46,378 nt of DNA, taken from contig CAIXKO010000774.1 in NCBI GenBank assembly GCA_903919925.1, positions 1-46,378 of the forward strand, read 5' to 3'. The notes under the pieces were generated by a model, which worked only from the letters and a program-made list of their open reading frames with translations, was not told the DNA's origin and ran no database searches. Position numbers and translations under genes: made by a program. Source of the DNA: an uncultured Bacteroidota bacterium. GTDB taxonomy: Bacteria; Bacteroidota; Bacteroidia; Bacteroidales; UBA12481. Positions 7,952 to 16,365 of this stretch are shown here, one piece after another. Within the stretch, counting starts at the first letter, position 1. Every line of letters begins with the position of its first letter.

Positions 7952-10174
7952 ATGGGGAAGCGCACTGCCTATGATCCTTATGAACAATTTATGCTTCGGG
8001 CACCTCAGCTGCCTGTGGACATTCTCAAGACAATACCAGTTTTACAGGGTGAGCTTTTACCCTTTTTGACATCATTATGGCAGGACCCAATAATCAGGGA
8101 AGGGGTGATGCTTGGGAGTTATGATTTTAGCCAGATTATTGACCAAGAGTTAGTTATTAAAAAGAAGTCATCTCCAGAACCGGAAGTATTATATGCATTA
8201 CTCCGTTATATATGCCGGTTTTCCTCCAGGTGTACCCCATTTGGAACTTTTGCAGGTTTTTCCATGGGGAAAATCGGAATGGCAACAGCGGTCAGACTAG
8301 GGAAAAATGCAGATCATAAATTACATGCCAGGCCTGACATGGAGTACCTGATGGGTATTGCCCGTTTGCTGGAGGCGGATTCCTCAGTCAGGGAAAAGCT
8401 CCTGTTCACCCCTAATACAACCCTTTATCGTGTGGGTTTGTGCTGGCATTATGTTGAAGTGAAAATTCCGACAGTCAGAGCCTCAAAGATTTATGATATT
8501 GTAACGATTGATGACAGCGGTGTAATTGAAGGTGTTCTGGATTATTGTAAAGGCGGCAAGCATTTGGACGACATCCGTAGTTTTTTGATGACCAGCGAAC
8601 GGACAGAATCTGAAATCAACAGTTTTGTAGAATCGCTAGTTGATTCACAGGTTTTGGTTTCTGTTTTAGAGCCAGTGATCTGCGGCCCGGAATACATTGA
8701 TTACCTGATAGCTCAACTTGGGTCTGGCCATGTAGAAAACGACATCGTACGATCACTGGTTCAGTTGAAAAAACTATTTGACAGTATGAACCAACCGTCA
8801 TTTGTGCTTTCGCATTTGCCTTTAGTTGAGCCAATTATTGCTGCGATTTCACTACCCGTTAACAGGAACCATTTGATTCAGGTTGACATGAATATATGTC
8901 ATAGTTCAATGATGGTTGGAACGCCAGTTACCGGCCAGGTTTTGCTAGGTCTCAGAATCATCAAAGCGCTAACGGCTAATTCTCATTTTGATGTTTTAAA
9001 GGGGTTCCGGGATGCTTTTATTAAGCGATATGGAGACCGAAAGGTGTTGTTGGTTAAGGCTTTGGATCCAGAGACCGGAATTGGGATGGAAGGGTTAGTG
9101 GAGGGTTACTGGACGGACCCGATGCCATGGATTGATGATCTTAAATGGGGGCCCACCTTCAGTTCCGGAACAGCAGGAGGTGATTCGGGAAATAGTTGGT
9201 TGGTTGGAAAATTTTATGACGCTATCCGCAATGGTCAACATTATTTGAATTTGGAAACGGCAGATTTGCAGTTAATCGGATTACATAATGGTGACTGGCC
9301 GAACCAAATGACAGCAATGGTAGAGCTCTTTGAGACGGAGACACCCGATGAAGCTGGTATTCATTTTTTGCTTGGTGGGTCGGGTAATCCTGCCTATTTG
9401 CTTGGTCGTTTTGGATTTGCCGATCCTGATTCTACTCAAAAGTGGATCAGTCAGTTAATCGATGATGAGAGAAATGCTTTTCCGGATACCGTTTTCGCAG
9501 AGATTGTTCATCTGCCTGAGGATCGTACCGGAAATGTGCTGCAACGCCCGGCATTTCTTGAATTCGAGATTCCCTACCTTGCACAATCTGCAAAACCTGC
9601 TGAATATCAGATTCCTGTAACCGATCTATTAATAGCTGTTGAGAAGCATCGTTTGGTCCTTTATTCCTCAATTTCAGGGAAAAAGATCAGGCCATACACC
9701 ACTAATGCCTATAATCACCAGCTCGGAAATCTAACGGTTTATAAGTTCCTGAATCGTTTTCGGTTGCAAGATTCGGATCGCGTATTTAGTCCTGATTGGG
9801 GAAACATTGTCAATCAAGCTCCATTTATTCCAGGTATCCGGTATAAAAATATGATCCTTTCGCACCCGGTTTGGCAAATTCGGTGTGAGGATATATCCAA
9901 ATGGTTTCATTCGAGTAAGAGCGAACTTGACTTACCTGAGATTTTAGCCTGGAAGAATAGCAAGAAGATGCCCGATGAAATGTTATGGATGTCGCATGAT
10001 CAGGAACTCTTTTTCAATTGGACCAATCCAAATTTGCTATTGTCACTTTGGGATACAGTGAGCAAATTCAATTTTATTAGGGTACGGCCTTTTTATCTGT
10101 CTGCTGGCACACCAGTAAAAAGCCAGGATGGATCGCATGCAAACCAATTTGTTTTTTGCTTTCGGAAAACATGA
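7952..10174 (+). CDS. LanB-type dehydratase, glutamylation (N-terminal) part
   Basis: The 740 residues match the N-terminal domain of class I lanthipeptide/thiopeptide dehydratases, which use Glu-tRNA to glutamylate Ser/Thr side chains. Conserved residues are in the expected order: Arg16 in FMLRAPQLP and the RFSSRCTPFG motif with Arg89, Arg93 and Thr95 (equivalent to NisB Arg83, Arg87, Thr89). Also present are HARPDMEYL near 125 and the late TTNAYNHQLGN segment near 583. The protein ends with the usual NQFVFCFRK strand, so it looks like a natural domain end and not a broken full-length LanB. It is 9 bases after mqnD and joined to the next gene by an ATGA overlap. No precursor peptide, LanC cyclase or exporter is adjacent. 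The substrate is unknown. Confidence 0.85.
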   Translation: MGKRTAYDPYEQFMLRAPQLPVDILKTIPVLQGELLPFLTSLWQDPIIREGVMLGSYDFSQIIDQELVIKKKSSPEPEVLYALLRYICRFSSRCTPFGTFAGFSMGKIGMATAVRLGKNADHKLHARPDMEYLMGIARLLEADSSVREKLLFTPNTTLYRVGLCWHYVEVKIPTVRASKIYDIVTIDDSGVIEGVLDYCKGGKHLDDIRSFLMTSERTESEINSFVESLVDSQVLVSVLEPVICGPEYIDYLIAQLGSGHVENDIVRSLVQLKKLFDSMNQPSFVLSHLPLVEPIIAAISLPVNRNHLIQVDMNICHSSMMVGTPVTGQVLLGLRIIKALTANSHFDVLKGFRDAFIKRYGDRKVLLVKALDPETGIGMEGLVEGYWTDPMPWIDDLKWGPTFSSGTAGGDSGNSWLVGKFYDAIRNGQHYLNLETADLQLIGLHNGDWPNQMTAMVELFETETPDEAGIHFLLGGSGNPAYLLGRFGFADPDSTQKWISQLIDDERNAFPDTVFAEIVHLPEDRTGNVLQRPAFLEFEIPYLAQSAKPAEYQIPVTDLLIAVEKHRLVLYSSISGKKIRPYTTNAYNHQLGNLTVYKFLNRFRLQDSDRVFSPDWGNIVNQAPFIPGIRYKNMILSHPVWQIRCEDISKWFHSSKSELDLPEILAWKNSKKMPDEMLWMSHDQELFFNWTNPNLLLSLWDTVSKFNFIRVRPFYLSAGTPVKSQDGSHANQFVFCFRKT

Positions 10175-11046
10175 AGAATCCAAAATTGAAATTTCCCCCT
10201 GGAAGTGAATGGCTATATATCAGGATTTACGGAGGTCCGCAGGCTTTAGAAGCCTGGTTAATGAATTCTTTCAGGGAACGTTTATCTGAGTGGAGATTTT
10301 CAGGAATGGTGAAGCAGTTTCACTTTATCCACTTTCTGGATCCCGAGTATCATTTGAGATTGCGGTTTCTTTTATCTGAACCGGATGAGGCTGGAATATT
10401 ATTGCACCAAATTCAGAGTTCCTGTAAAGAATTACTGGTGGAAGATCTGATCTGGAAAATTGAGGTTGGAACTTATGAGCCAGAATATGAACGTTATGGT
10501 TTTGATCGTTTAGCGATTGTGGAAAGCTGGTTTGAAATAGATTCGCTTTATTGGCTTGAAGAGATCAGCTGTTTGTCGAGGGAGTCTGATGCTGATATCT
10601 GGAAAAGTGCTGTTCGGTCAATTGATGCTTTATTAAACGATTTTGGTGTTAAGATTGATGATAAAATTAAAATAATCAATGGGCTAAAGGAATTCACCGC
10701 TGATCTTTTCAGTTTAAACAGGAGCATGAAAGGCCAATTGGATGAGAAATATCGAAAAATGTCTGGTTTATTAAAATCTGTGATGGATTCCGGCACGGAA
10801 GGGATGAGTGTTTACTTATTAAAGCGGTCGGAGGAGGCGGTTGAAATTGTTAAGCAATTGCGAGCCACCTTTATTGACGACCAACAGTTTTTCGAATCCA
10901 AAGTAATACCTGATTTGATACATATAAGCCTAAACCGTGGTTTTCGGACACGCCATCGTTTGCAGGAGTTAGTTGTATACGATTTCATGGGCCGGCATTA
11001 TGAATCAGCCAGGGCGAGGAGTAAGAATGTGAAGCGGGAAGCATGA
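10171..11046 (+). CDS. LanB-type dehydratase, elimination (C-terminal, SpaB_C-like) part
   Basis: The 291 residues match the stand-alone thiopeptide-type bacteriocin biosynthesis domain, which removes glutamate from glutamylated Ser/Thr to leave dehydroamino acids. Visible signatures are WLYIRIYGG near the N terminus, YHLRLRF (the catalytic Arg region), the WFEIDS motif near residue 118, and a C-terminal LIHISLNRGF with the conserved His and Asn-Arg. The ATG at 10171 overlaps the stop of the preceding gene as ATGA, indicating translational coupling. A TTG at 10156 is open but unnecessary. Two genes in different frames are consistent with split enzymes of thiopeptide clusters. A sequencing frameshift in a single LanB is the alternative, made less likely by the clean domain ends. 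Confidence 0.85.
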   Translation: MKNPKLKFPPGSEWLYIRIYGGPQALEAWLMNSFRERLSEWRFSGMVKQFHFIHFLDPEYHLRLRFLLSEPDEAGILLHQIQSSCKELLVEDLIWKIEVGTYEPEYERYGFDRLAIVESWFEIDSLYWLEEISCLSRESDADIWKSAVRSIDALLNDFGVKIDDKIKIINGLKEFTADLFSLNRSMKGQLDEKYRKMSGLLKSVMDSGTEGMSVYLLKRSEEAVEIVKQLRATFIDDQQFFESKVIPDLIHISLNRGFRTRHRLQELVVYDFMGRHYESARARSKNVKREA

Positions 11047-11070
11047 ACAAAACAATTTCTGCTTTGTTAT

Positions 11071-11085
11071 TTAGAATAAATCTAA
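11071..11085 (+). promoter_or_regulatory. Fur/PerR-like 7-1-7 box upstream of superoxide dismutase
   Basis: TTAGAATAAATCTAA forms 7-base arms around one central base with 6 of 7 pairs complementary. This is the geometry of Fur-family boxes and is close to PerR-type TTATAATnATTATAA. It lies 26 bases before the start codon of an Fe/Mn superoxide dismutase, a usual target of such regulators. The regulator itself is not in the window. Confidence 0.45.
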
Positions 11086-11096
11086 GTAACAAATAT

Positions 11097-11103
11097 AAGG
11101 AGG
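11097..11103 (+). promoter_or_regulatory. Strong Shine-Dalgarno of the superoxide dismutase gene
   Basis: AAGGAGG lies 7 bases before the ATG at 11111. It fixes that start and is notable because Bacteroidota genes, including most others here, rarely carry strong Shine-Dalgarno sites. Confidence 0.7.
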
Positions 11104-11110
11104 AATTAAT

Positions 11111-11710
11111 ATGTCATTTAAATTGCCTGATTTGCCTTACGCTTATGATGCGCTGGAACCCTATATCGATTCAAGAACGATGGAGATTCATCACTCCAAA
11201 CATCATGCAGCCTACACAAATAATCTAAATAATCTGGCTACGGGAACTGAGGTTGAGACTTTGGGTATCGAAGAGATCCTCGCTCATGTTTTGAAATATC
11301 CGGTAGGGATCAGGAACAACGCGGGAGGGTTTTACAACCATAATCTTTTTTGGACTTTTATGTCGCCCAATGGAGGGGGTAAGCCATCGGGGGAACTTTT
11401 GAAGGCAATTGAAACTGATTTCGGATCTTTTGAGGCATTCAAAGAAAAATTCACCGGTGCGGCAACCACGAGATTTGGATCTGGCTGGGCATGGCTAATA
11501 AATACCGGTGGGAAACTAGCCGTAACATCAACCCCGAATCAGGACAATCCACTTATGGATATCGCAGAAGTGAAGGGAACTCCAATTCTGGCATTGGATG
11601 TTTGGGAGCACGCCTATTACCTGAACTATCAAAACCGTCGGTCTGATTATATCTCTGCCTTCTGGAATGTAGTAAACTGGCAAGAGGTGGAGGCAAGGTT
11701 TAAAGGGTAA
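11111..11710 (+). CDS. sodB: Superoxide dismutase, Fe/Mn family (cytoplasmic)
   Basis: It dismutates superoxide to peroxide and oxygen. The 199-residue protein has all four metal ligands: His27 in MEIHHSKHH, His77 in [10 protein letters not shown], and Asp163 and His167 in DVWEHAYY. No signal peptide is present, so it is cytoplasmic. Iron versus manganese or cambialistic use cannot be decided from sequence alone, although Bacteroidota enzymes are often cambialistic. It has its own control region (Fur/PerR-like box and strong ribosome binding site) in the 64 bases after the dehydratase genes, so it is probably expressed separately from them. A second, exported enzyme of the same family lies at 17964-18683. 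Confidence 0.93.
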   Translation: MSFKLPDLPYAYDALEPYIDSRTMEIHHSKHHAAYTNNLNNLATGTEVETLGIEEILAHVLKYPVGIRNNAGGFYNHNLFWTFMSPNGGGKPSGELLKAIETDFGSFEAFKEKFTGAATTRFGSGWAWLINTGGKLAVTSTPNQDNPLMDIAEVKGTPILALDVWEHAYYLNYQNRRSDYISAFWNVVNWQEVEARFKG

Positions 11711-11765
11711 TAGGGATTCGGTTTTTTGGTTGTTGAATTCACGGGCCCTGGTAGCAGGTTCTTAA

Positions 11766-12656
11766 TCAGATTATATTTTCAGAAACCTGTTTGATCTTAC
11801 GGATATGGTCAGGGGTGGTTCCACAGCATCCTCCGATGCAGGTTGCACCGGCATTGATGAGGCGGGGGATGTAAGAAGCTGTGATTTCGGGAGTTTCATC
11901 GAAGATGTTTTTACCGTCGTGGTAGTGAGGTTTTCCGGCGTTGGCATGAACCAGGATTGGTATTCCTGAATTGGTGCGGCGGATTTCTTCCACAATAGGG
12001 ATCATGTTTTCCATCCCGTTTCCACAGTTGGTCCCAATAATATCGGCACCAGCGGCAATTAGGACATGAGTCATTTCTTCCGGAGAGACGCCCATCATAG
12101 TGCGAAAATCACCTTGTATGGTTTTATCGAAGGTCATTGTGCAGATCACTTCAAGGTTTGTGTTTTCTTTTGCGGCTTTAACTGCAAGAGTGGCTTCGTC
12201 AAGCGCAGTCATGGTTTCGATGCAAATTGCATCGGCACCAGCGGATGCCAAGGCAATACACTGTTCACTGAAAGCTTCGTACAACTCATCCTCGCTTACT
12301 TCACCCATCATTAGCAGAACACCTGTTGGCCCAACTGAACCGAGTACAATCTTATCGGGTCCAATTGCACGTCGGGTAATTTCAACTGCTTTACGGTTAA
12401 GTTCAGTAACTTGATTTTGAAGTCCGTAATGACTTAATTTGAACCGATTAGCTCCAAAAGTGTTGGTTTCCACTGCTTCGGAGCCTGCATCGGCATATGC
12501 TTTTGCGATAGCTTCAATTTTTTCGGGGAAATCGATGTTCCAGGTTTCGGGGCAAGTGCCTGGTTCAATACCTGCAGATTGCAACATTGTGCCCAGGGCG
12601 CCGTCGGAAATGATAATTTCACCATTTTTCAACCGTTCAGTCAGCTTTGTTTTCAT
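11766..12656 (-). CDS. Stand-alone homocysteine S-methyltransferase (MetH N-terminal module type)
   Basis: The 296 residues cover only the homocysteine-binding barrel found at the N terminus of cobalamin-dependent methionine synthase. The zinc ligands are Cys211 in GTNCGNGME and Cys277-Cys278 in GGCCGTTPDH. ISDGALGTMLQ starts the barrel. The folate-binding, cobalamin-binding and AdoMet-reactivation modules of MetH are absent. As the last gene of an operon that starts with a corrinoid protein, it probably takes a methyl group from that protein to form methionine. Betaine- or S-methylmethionine-type homocysteine methyltransferases share the fold and are the alternative. It overlaps the CobW-like gene by 4 bases. 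The ATG at 12656 is well placed. Confidence 0.85.
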   Translation of the reverse strand: MKTKLTERLKNGEIIISDGALGTMLQSAGIEPGTCPETWNIDFPEKIEAIAKAYADAGSEAVETNTFGANRFKLSHYGLQNQVTELNRKAVEITRRAIGPDKIVLGSVGPTGVLLMMGEVSEDELYEAFSEQCIALASAGADAICIETMTALDEATLAVKAAKENTNLEVICTMTFDKTIQGDFRTMMGVSPEEMTHVLIAAGADIIGTNCGNGMENMIPIVEEIRRTNSGIPILVHANAGKPHYHDGKNIFDETPEITASYIPRLINAGATCIGGCCGTTPDHIRKIKQVSENII

Positions 12657-13687
12657 CTTTTCTGTAAGGATAATAGTTGTTTTGAGAATTCACGGCTATT
12701 CAGGTCCGGGCCAATAGCGATCAGTTCCGAAGGGCCTTTATATCCTTCAATGAACATGAATGATATATCAGTAAATACAGTTTGAATTACCATCGTATTG
12801 ATTTCATCGATACGAATATAGCCTTTTATTCTGTGTAGGGTATGTGATTTTTGAAGGATGAAATCCCTGACCTGTTTTTCGATAAAGAATCCGGTTGATC
12901 GAACCACACTGGAGGAGAGGGAAGGGCGGGTGTCTGGGTTGGGGAATAGTGTACCGGGCGATGAAATTGGATGCCCCTGGTGAGTGAGAAGTCCGGTTGG
13001 CTGACCATTTAAATCGTTGGAGTCTGGATTCTTTGGATTCGAAATCCGGAACTTAATTCCCAACAATTTGTCTATTAAACTTTCATCCCCTAAATCCAAC
13101 TGATCGGTGGACCCAAATTTAGTTTCAACGATCTTAGCAAATGGGTTGAATTCAAGAATCTTATCTCGTATTCCTGAAGTGTCGGAGACCAGATCGGTTT
13201 TGTTGATCCAAACGATATCGGCTATTCTGATTTGATGAAGTACGCGGGATACAGAGTTTATAACCCTATGAAAATTAACTGCATCAACCAAACACCAGGA
13301 CCCAGCGAGATATATTTTATCGGAAAGTTCTGGTGCCTGAAGCACTTGGCCAAGTGATATGGGATCAGCCAAACCGGTGGCTTCCAAAAGAATCAGATCG
13401 GGCTTGTGTTGGTCAATAAATGGAGCCAGGCGAGTAAGAAAATCACCTAGAAGACATGCGCAAAAAACGCTTCCGTTGTTGATTTCCAGTAGCTCAAATG
13501 GTTTGTTTGATTGTTTAAGAGTAATACCATCAACATTTCCTGGAGCAAATTCGTTTTGGACTATTGCCAAGCGAATGTGTTCGGAATATTTCCGGACCAA
13601 GTCTAATAAAAGGGATGTTTTCCCACTGCCGAGGAAGCCGGTTACCAGTACAAAAGGTACTTTTTTCAGATGATTTCCTTGATCCAT
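12653..13687 (-). CDS. CobW/G3E-family GTPase
   Basis: This is a P-loop GTPase of the CobW/COG0523 metallochaperone family. Walker A GFLGSGKTS is at residues 17-25, the switch region has the family VQNEFAPGNVDG, and the metal-binding motif is reduced to FCACLL with Cys76 and Cys78. NKTDL, the guanine-specificity motif, lies near 162. The C-terminal CobW_C-like domain covers about 235-344 and includes a low-conservation stretch near 215-250. It overlaps the fused methyltransferase upstream by 22 bases and the homocysteine methyltransferase downstream by 4. A role in delivering zinc to the methyltransferases, or in corrinoid maintenance, is inferred from context. It is not a classical cobalt chelatase setting. 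Confidence 0.85.
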   Translation of the reverse strand: MDQGNHLKKVPFVLVTGFLGSGKTSLLLDLVRKYSEHIRLAIVQNEFAPGNVDGITLKQSNKPFELLEINNGSVFCACLLGDFLTRLAPFIDQHKPDLILLEATGLADPISLGQVLQAPELSDKIYLAGSWCLVDAVNFHRVINSVSRVLHQIRIADIVWINKTDLVSDTSGIRDKILEFNPFAKIVETKFGSTDQLDLGDESLIDKLLGIKFRISNPKNPDSNDLNGQPTGLLTHQGHPISSPGTLFPNPDTRPSLSSSVVRSTGFFIEKQVRDFILQKSHTLHRIKGYIRIDEINTMVIQTVFTDISFMFIEGYKGPSELIAIGPDLNSREFSKQLLSLQKR

Positions 13688-15288
13688 TCTTTGATCACAT
13701 CGGTTCCCGGATTGCCTGATTCACTGCGTATTTTGTATTTAACTGTTACCAAAGCGGGTGTTTGCGCAACGCCAAAAGAAAGGATAACTTCCGGGTTTGT
13801 TTCTTCGCGGACTTCAATAGTAACTCCAAGTTCAGCAATAGCTTGACGGGTTTTTTCACGCAGTGGTGCAATTTCTTCAATTGATTTACCAAGAAGGAGT
13901 ATTTCACCATGTTTTACCCGCAGGCGGATTTTCAGCTTTTCATTGATGCGGTTCTGGATAGCACGAATCAGTTCATTTCGTGGCGGGATCTGAGATACGA
14001 AAGTGATTTTGCCATCGATGCAAATAGTTGGAATATTTTTAACAAAGAGGGATGACATAAAGGTAACACCTTCGAGATTTTTTATGGAGTGTTCGCGCCA
14101 TTCAACGAGTCCTTCAAAGTGAGGGGCAACTTGTTTGACTGCTTCAACCATATATTGGCAAGGGGCACAGGATTCAGAATCAAGTGTTATAATATCCACG
14201 ATTACCTGGTCACTTTTACCATACTCATCGAGGTTCATTATTTTGGTTTTCCCAGGTTTGTGCTCCAGAGTGCGAATCACATCCTGCTGGTAGGAATCCC
14301 GGACTACGCGGCTCACTGCCTGAAGGTTTTCTATGGGTGTTTTCATGGGAAGATCGCAACCGGGTGCCAGGATAAACCCTTCATTCCCTGCAATATCCAT
14401 ACAATCCACTGCATTCTGCTGACAATCTTCCGGGGTACCCATTAGCATAACAAGAGTTAGCTGAAGATTACCGCCAAAGCTAATCCCATGATTTCGGCAG
14501 ATATTTCTGACGTAATCGAGTGGAATATTCTCATCGATGGAGATATTATCCGGGCCGGTTTTGCACATGACCTCAATGTTTTGTTGTGCATGGCCGCAAA
14601 CAAAGAAGGAGCTAAGCTTTCCGTTTCTGCGGATATCATCAAAAACAGATTTAACCGGGTGGTGTATGAATTCGGTAAACTGATCGGGACCAATCTGCGA
14701 AGTCATCGGGTCGACTACAGCGATGATATCACAACCAGCATCAAGGTAGTATCTTGACATTGACCTTGTTACTTCAGATGCAAAGTCAAGAATCTTGTGA
14801 ATGGAGGCCGGATCTTCAAACATTTTCATAAATATCTCGGTACCTAACAGATGCAGCCCGAGAGTAAAAGGACCAGTTACCAGTCCATATAGAGCGATAT
14901 CGGGATACATTTCCCTCAACTTTCGTGTAGCATCCAAAACTACAGGGATTCTTCCCTGGGTTGGCGAAAGAGGATGGAGCTGGGCCAGCGTAACATTTCC
15001 AGCGAGAGGGTGAGAAAGAACAGCAGGTGGATTTTCATCGGCCCAGCCAAGCACACAGCCGAGAGCTTCCGCTTCAATCTGAAGATCAAAACAGACAGGT
15101 ATTCCATCGGGTTTATAAAGTTGGATTGCTTGACTGATACCACTGACCATCAAATCGGTGGAATGAAGATAATCATTGGCGTTTTTTCCAATAAGATGGC
15201 CACCATGTACACCAACGAATGGCACCCATGGAATAGTGTCGCAATAACCACCTTTCATTGCGTGTAAAACAAGCTCTTTGCCTTTCAT
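13666..15288 (-). CDS. UroD-fold corrinoid methyltransferase fused to two thioredoxin-like folds
   Basis: Residues 1-340 match the MtaA/CmuA branch of the uroporphyrinogen decarboxylase superfamily, whose members move methyl groups to or from corrinoid proteins. The zinc region reads FFVCGHAQ near 228-235 with Cys231, and the partner Cys311 is in APGCDLPMKTP. The usual HxC pair is altered to FxC with a His two residues later. Residues about 360-450 form a thioredoxin-like domain with a CAPC redox motif at 374-377. Residues about 452-540 form a second such fold, like the small redox-active disulfide proteins, but without cysteines. It lies 2 bases after the other methyltransferase gene. The fusion suggests redox control or reductive upkeep of the corrinoid reaction, which is inference. 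Confidence 0.82.
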   Translation of the reverse strand: MKGKELVLHAMKGGYCDTIPWVPFVGVHGGHLIGKNANDYLHSTDLMVSGISQAIQLYKPDGIPVCFDLQIEAEALGCVLGWADENPPAVLSHPLAGNVTLAQLHPLSPTQGRIPVVLDATRKLREMYPDIALYGLVTGPFTLGLHLLGTEIFMKMFEDPASIHKILDFASEVTRSMSRYYLDAGCDIIAVVDPMTSQIGPDQFTEFIHHPVKSVFDDIRRNGKLSSFFVCGHAQQNIEVMCKTGPDNISIDENIPLDYVRNICRNHGISFGGNLQLTLVMLMGTPEDCQQNAVDCMDIAGNEGFILAPGCDLPMKTPIENLQAVSRVVRDSYQQDVIRTLEHKPGKTKIMNLDEYGKSDQVIVDIITLDSESCAPCQYMVEAVKQVAPHFEGLVEWREHSIKNLEGVTFMSSLFVKNIPTICIDGKITFVSQIPPRNELIRAIQNRINEKLKIRLRVKHGEILLLGKSIEEIAPLREKTRQAIAELGVTIEVREETNPEVILSFGVAQTPALVTVKYKIRSESGNPGTDVIKEWIKEII

Positions 15289-15290
15289 AT

Positions 15291-16364
15291 TCAGATTTGA
15301 GGATATATTTCTCTGGCGGCATTTTTCATTGCCAGAAGGTTTTCGAAAGGGACTTCGGGTTCAACCAGATGAGTTGGACCGATAATAATACCGCCTTTTT
15401 TACCGCAAACCCGGATTCTTTCAAGAGTTATCTCCCTGACTTCTTCTTTAGTTCCAAAAGGCAATAGCTGCTGAGTACCCAGAGTTCCCCAGAAAGATAG
15501 GCGGTCACCATAAATCTCATGTATTCGGTTAAAATCCATGCATTCTGGTTGGATTGGATTGAGGATATCAACCCCACAATCGATTAACCCTTCAATAAAG
15601 GCCGTGGCATCGCCGCAGGAGTGGTAAAACACCAAAATCTGCGGATTAATCTTGCGGGCAGCATCAATTACTTTCTTAAAGCGCGGCTTGATCCATTGTT
15701 CCCATAAATCAACGCTCATCATGGGGCCGCTCTGCATGCCAACATCGTCACCCAGGGAAACTATGTCTACGCCGGCCTGGGTATACAACTGGACCCGTTG
15801 GACAGAATAATCGGTAATGCGGTTGAGCAGTACAGAGGCTTTCTCATCCTCCATCATCATATCCATCAGTAGATCGGGCATTGACCGGATGTACCATGCG
15901 GCTTCCCAAATAGTCATTTGCATGGAACCCATGGCAGCTAAACCCCGTTCATGGAGGTTGTTGACGCGATCGAAGAGCGGTTGATTTTCTTCCCGGCTGA
16001 AAACCGGCATTGGATAGTTTAGTATTTCATCAAGCGATTCACATCCTTGAAGGGGATGGTGCATACGGGTCATGTGATAAGCGGCTTCAGAGCCCTTGGA
16101 GTGACCGACACCAATTACATCGATAATTGTGTCATCGGGAAGGGATTCTCTGTGGTAGAGCAAACGGCCATTAGTATAACCAGGATGCTCAGTGAGTGTC
16201 ACCCATCGGAAATCCACTCCGAACCAGTCGAAGTAATCAATATCGCCAAATTTTTTCTTAAAGTCTTCAACCTGAGAATCACAGAGTAAAACGTCAACAG
16301 GAATCCATTCAAACCCCTGTCGACGGGCCGTACGGATCAGATTTTCACGCGGGGTTATGGGCAT
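15291..16364 (-). CDS. UroD-fold corrinoid-dependent methyltransferase
   Basis: The 357-residue protein belongs to the uroporphyrinogen decarboxylase-like methyltransferases. It is too divergent for heme synthesis, where uroporphyrinogen decarboxylase has a different N-terminal Arg-rich motif. The zinc-type HSCG motif is at residues 248-251 (FYHSCGDAT), and a later region has GPTHLVEPEVP where some relatives carry the third cysteine. The substrate is unknown: methoxy-aromatics, methylamines, betaines or thioethers are all handled by family members. I start at the ATG at 16364. The longer frame to 16373 needs TTG. The stop of the corrinoid gene lies one base before this ATG, so the two are translationally coupled. 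Confidence 0.82.
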   Translation of the reverse strand: MPITPRENLIRTARRQGFEWIPVDVLLCDSQVEDFKKKFGDIDYFDWFGVDFRWVTLTEHPGYTNGRLLYHRESLPDDTIIDVIGVGHSKGSEAAYHMTRMHHPLQGCESLDEILNYPMPVFSREENQPLFDRVNNLHERGLAAMGSMQMTIWEAAWYIRSMPDLLMDMMMEDEKASVLLNRITDYSVQRVQLYTQAGVDIVSLGDDVGMQSGPMMSVDLWEQWIKPRFKKVIDAARKINPQILVFYHSCGDATAFIEGLIDCGVDILNPIQPECMDFNRIHEIYGDRLSFWGTLGTQQLLPFGTKEEVREITLERIRVCGKKGGIIIGPTHLVEPEVPFENLLAMKNAAREIYPQI

Positions 16365-16365
16365 A

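Noticed and set aside
7952-11046. Sequencing frameshift splitting a single LanB
   Set aside because: The first part ends at the natural domain end, the second starts with an ATG in an ATGA overlap, and split dehydratases are known. The frameshift is not fully excluded.
11043-11228. Short open frame after the split LanB, considered as a lanthipeptide precursor
   Set aside because: Most of it overlaps the superoxide dismutase gene out of frame, it lacks a leader-plus-core layout with Ser/Thr/Cys, and it has no ribosome binding site of its own.
15291-16364. Heme biosynthesis uroporphyrinogen decarboxylase (hemE)
   Set aside because: The zinc-type HSCG motif and the corrinoid operon fit methyltransferases of the same fold. 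The N-terminal residues of true hemE are not present.
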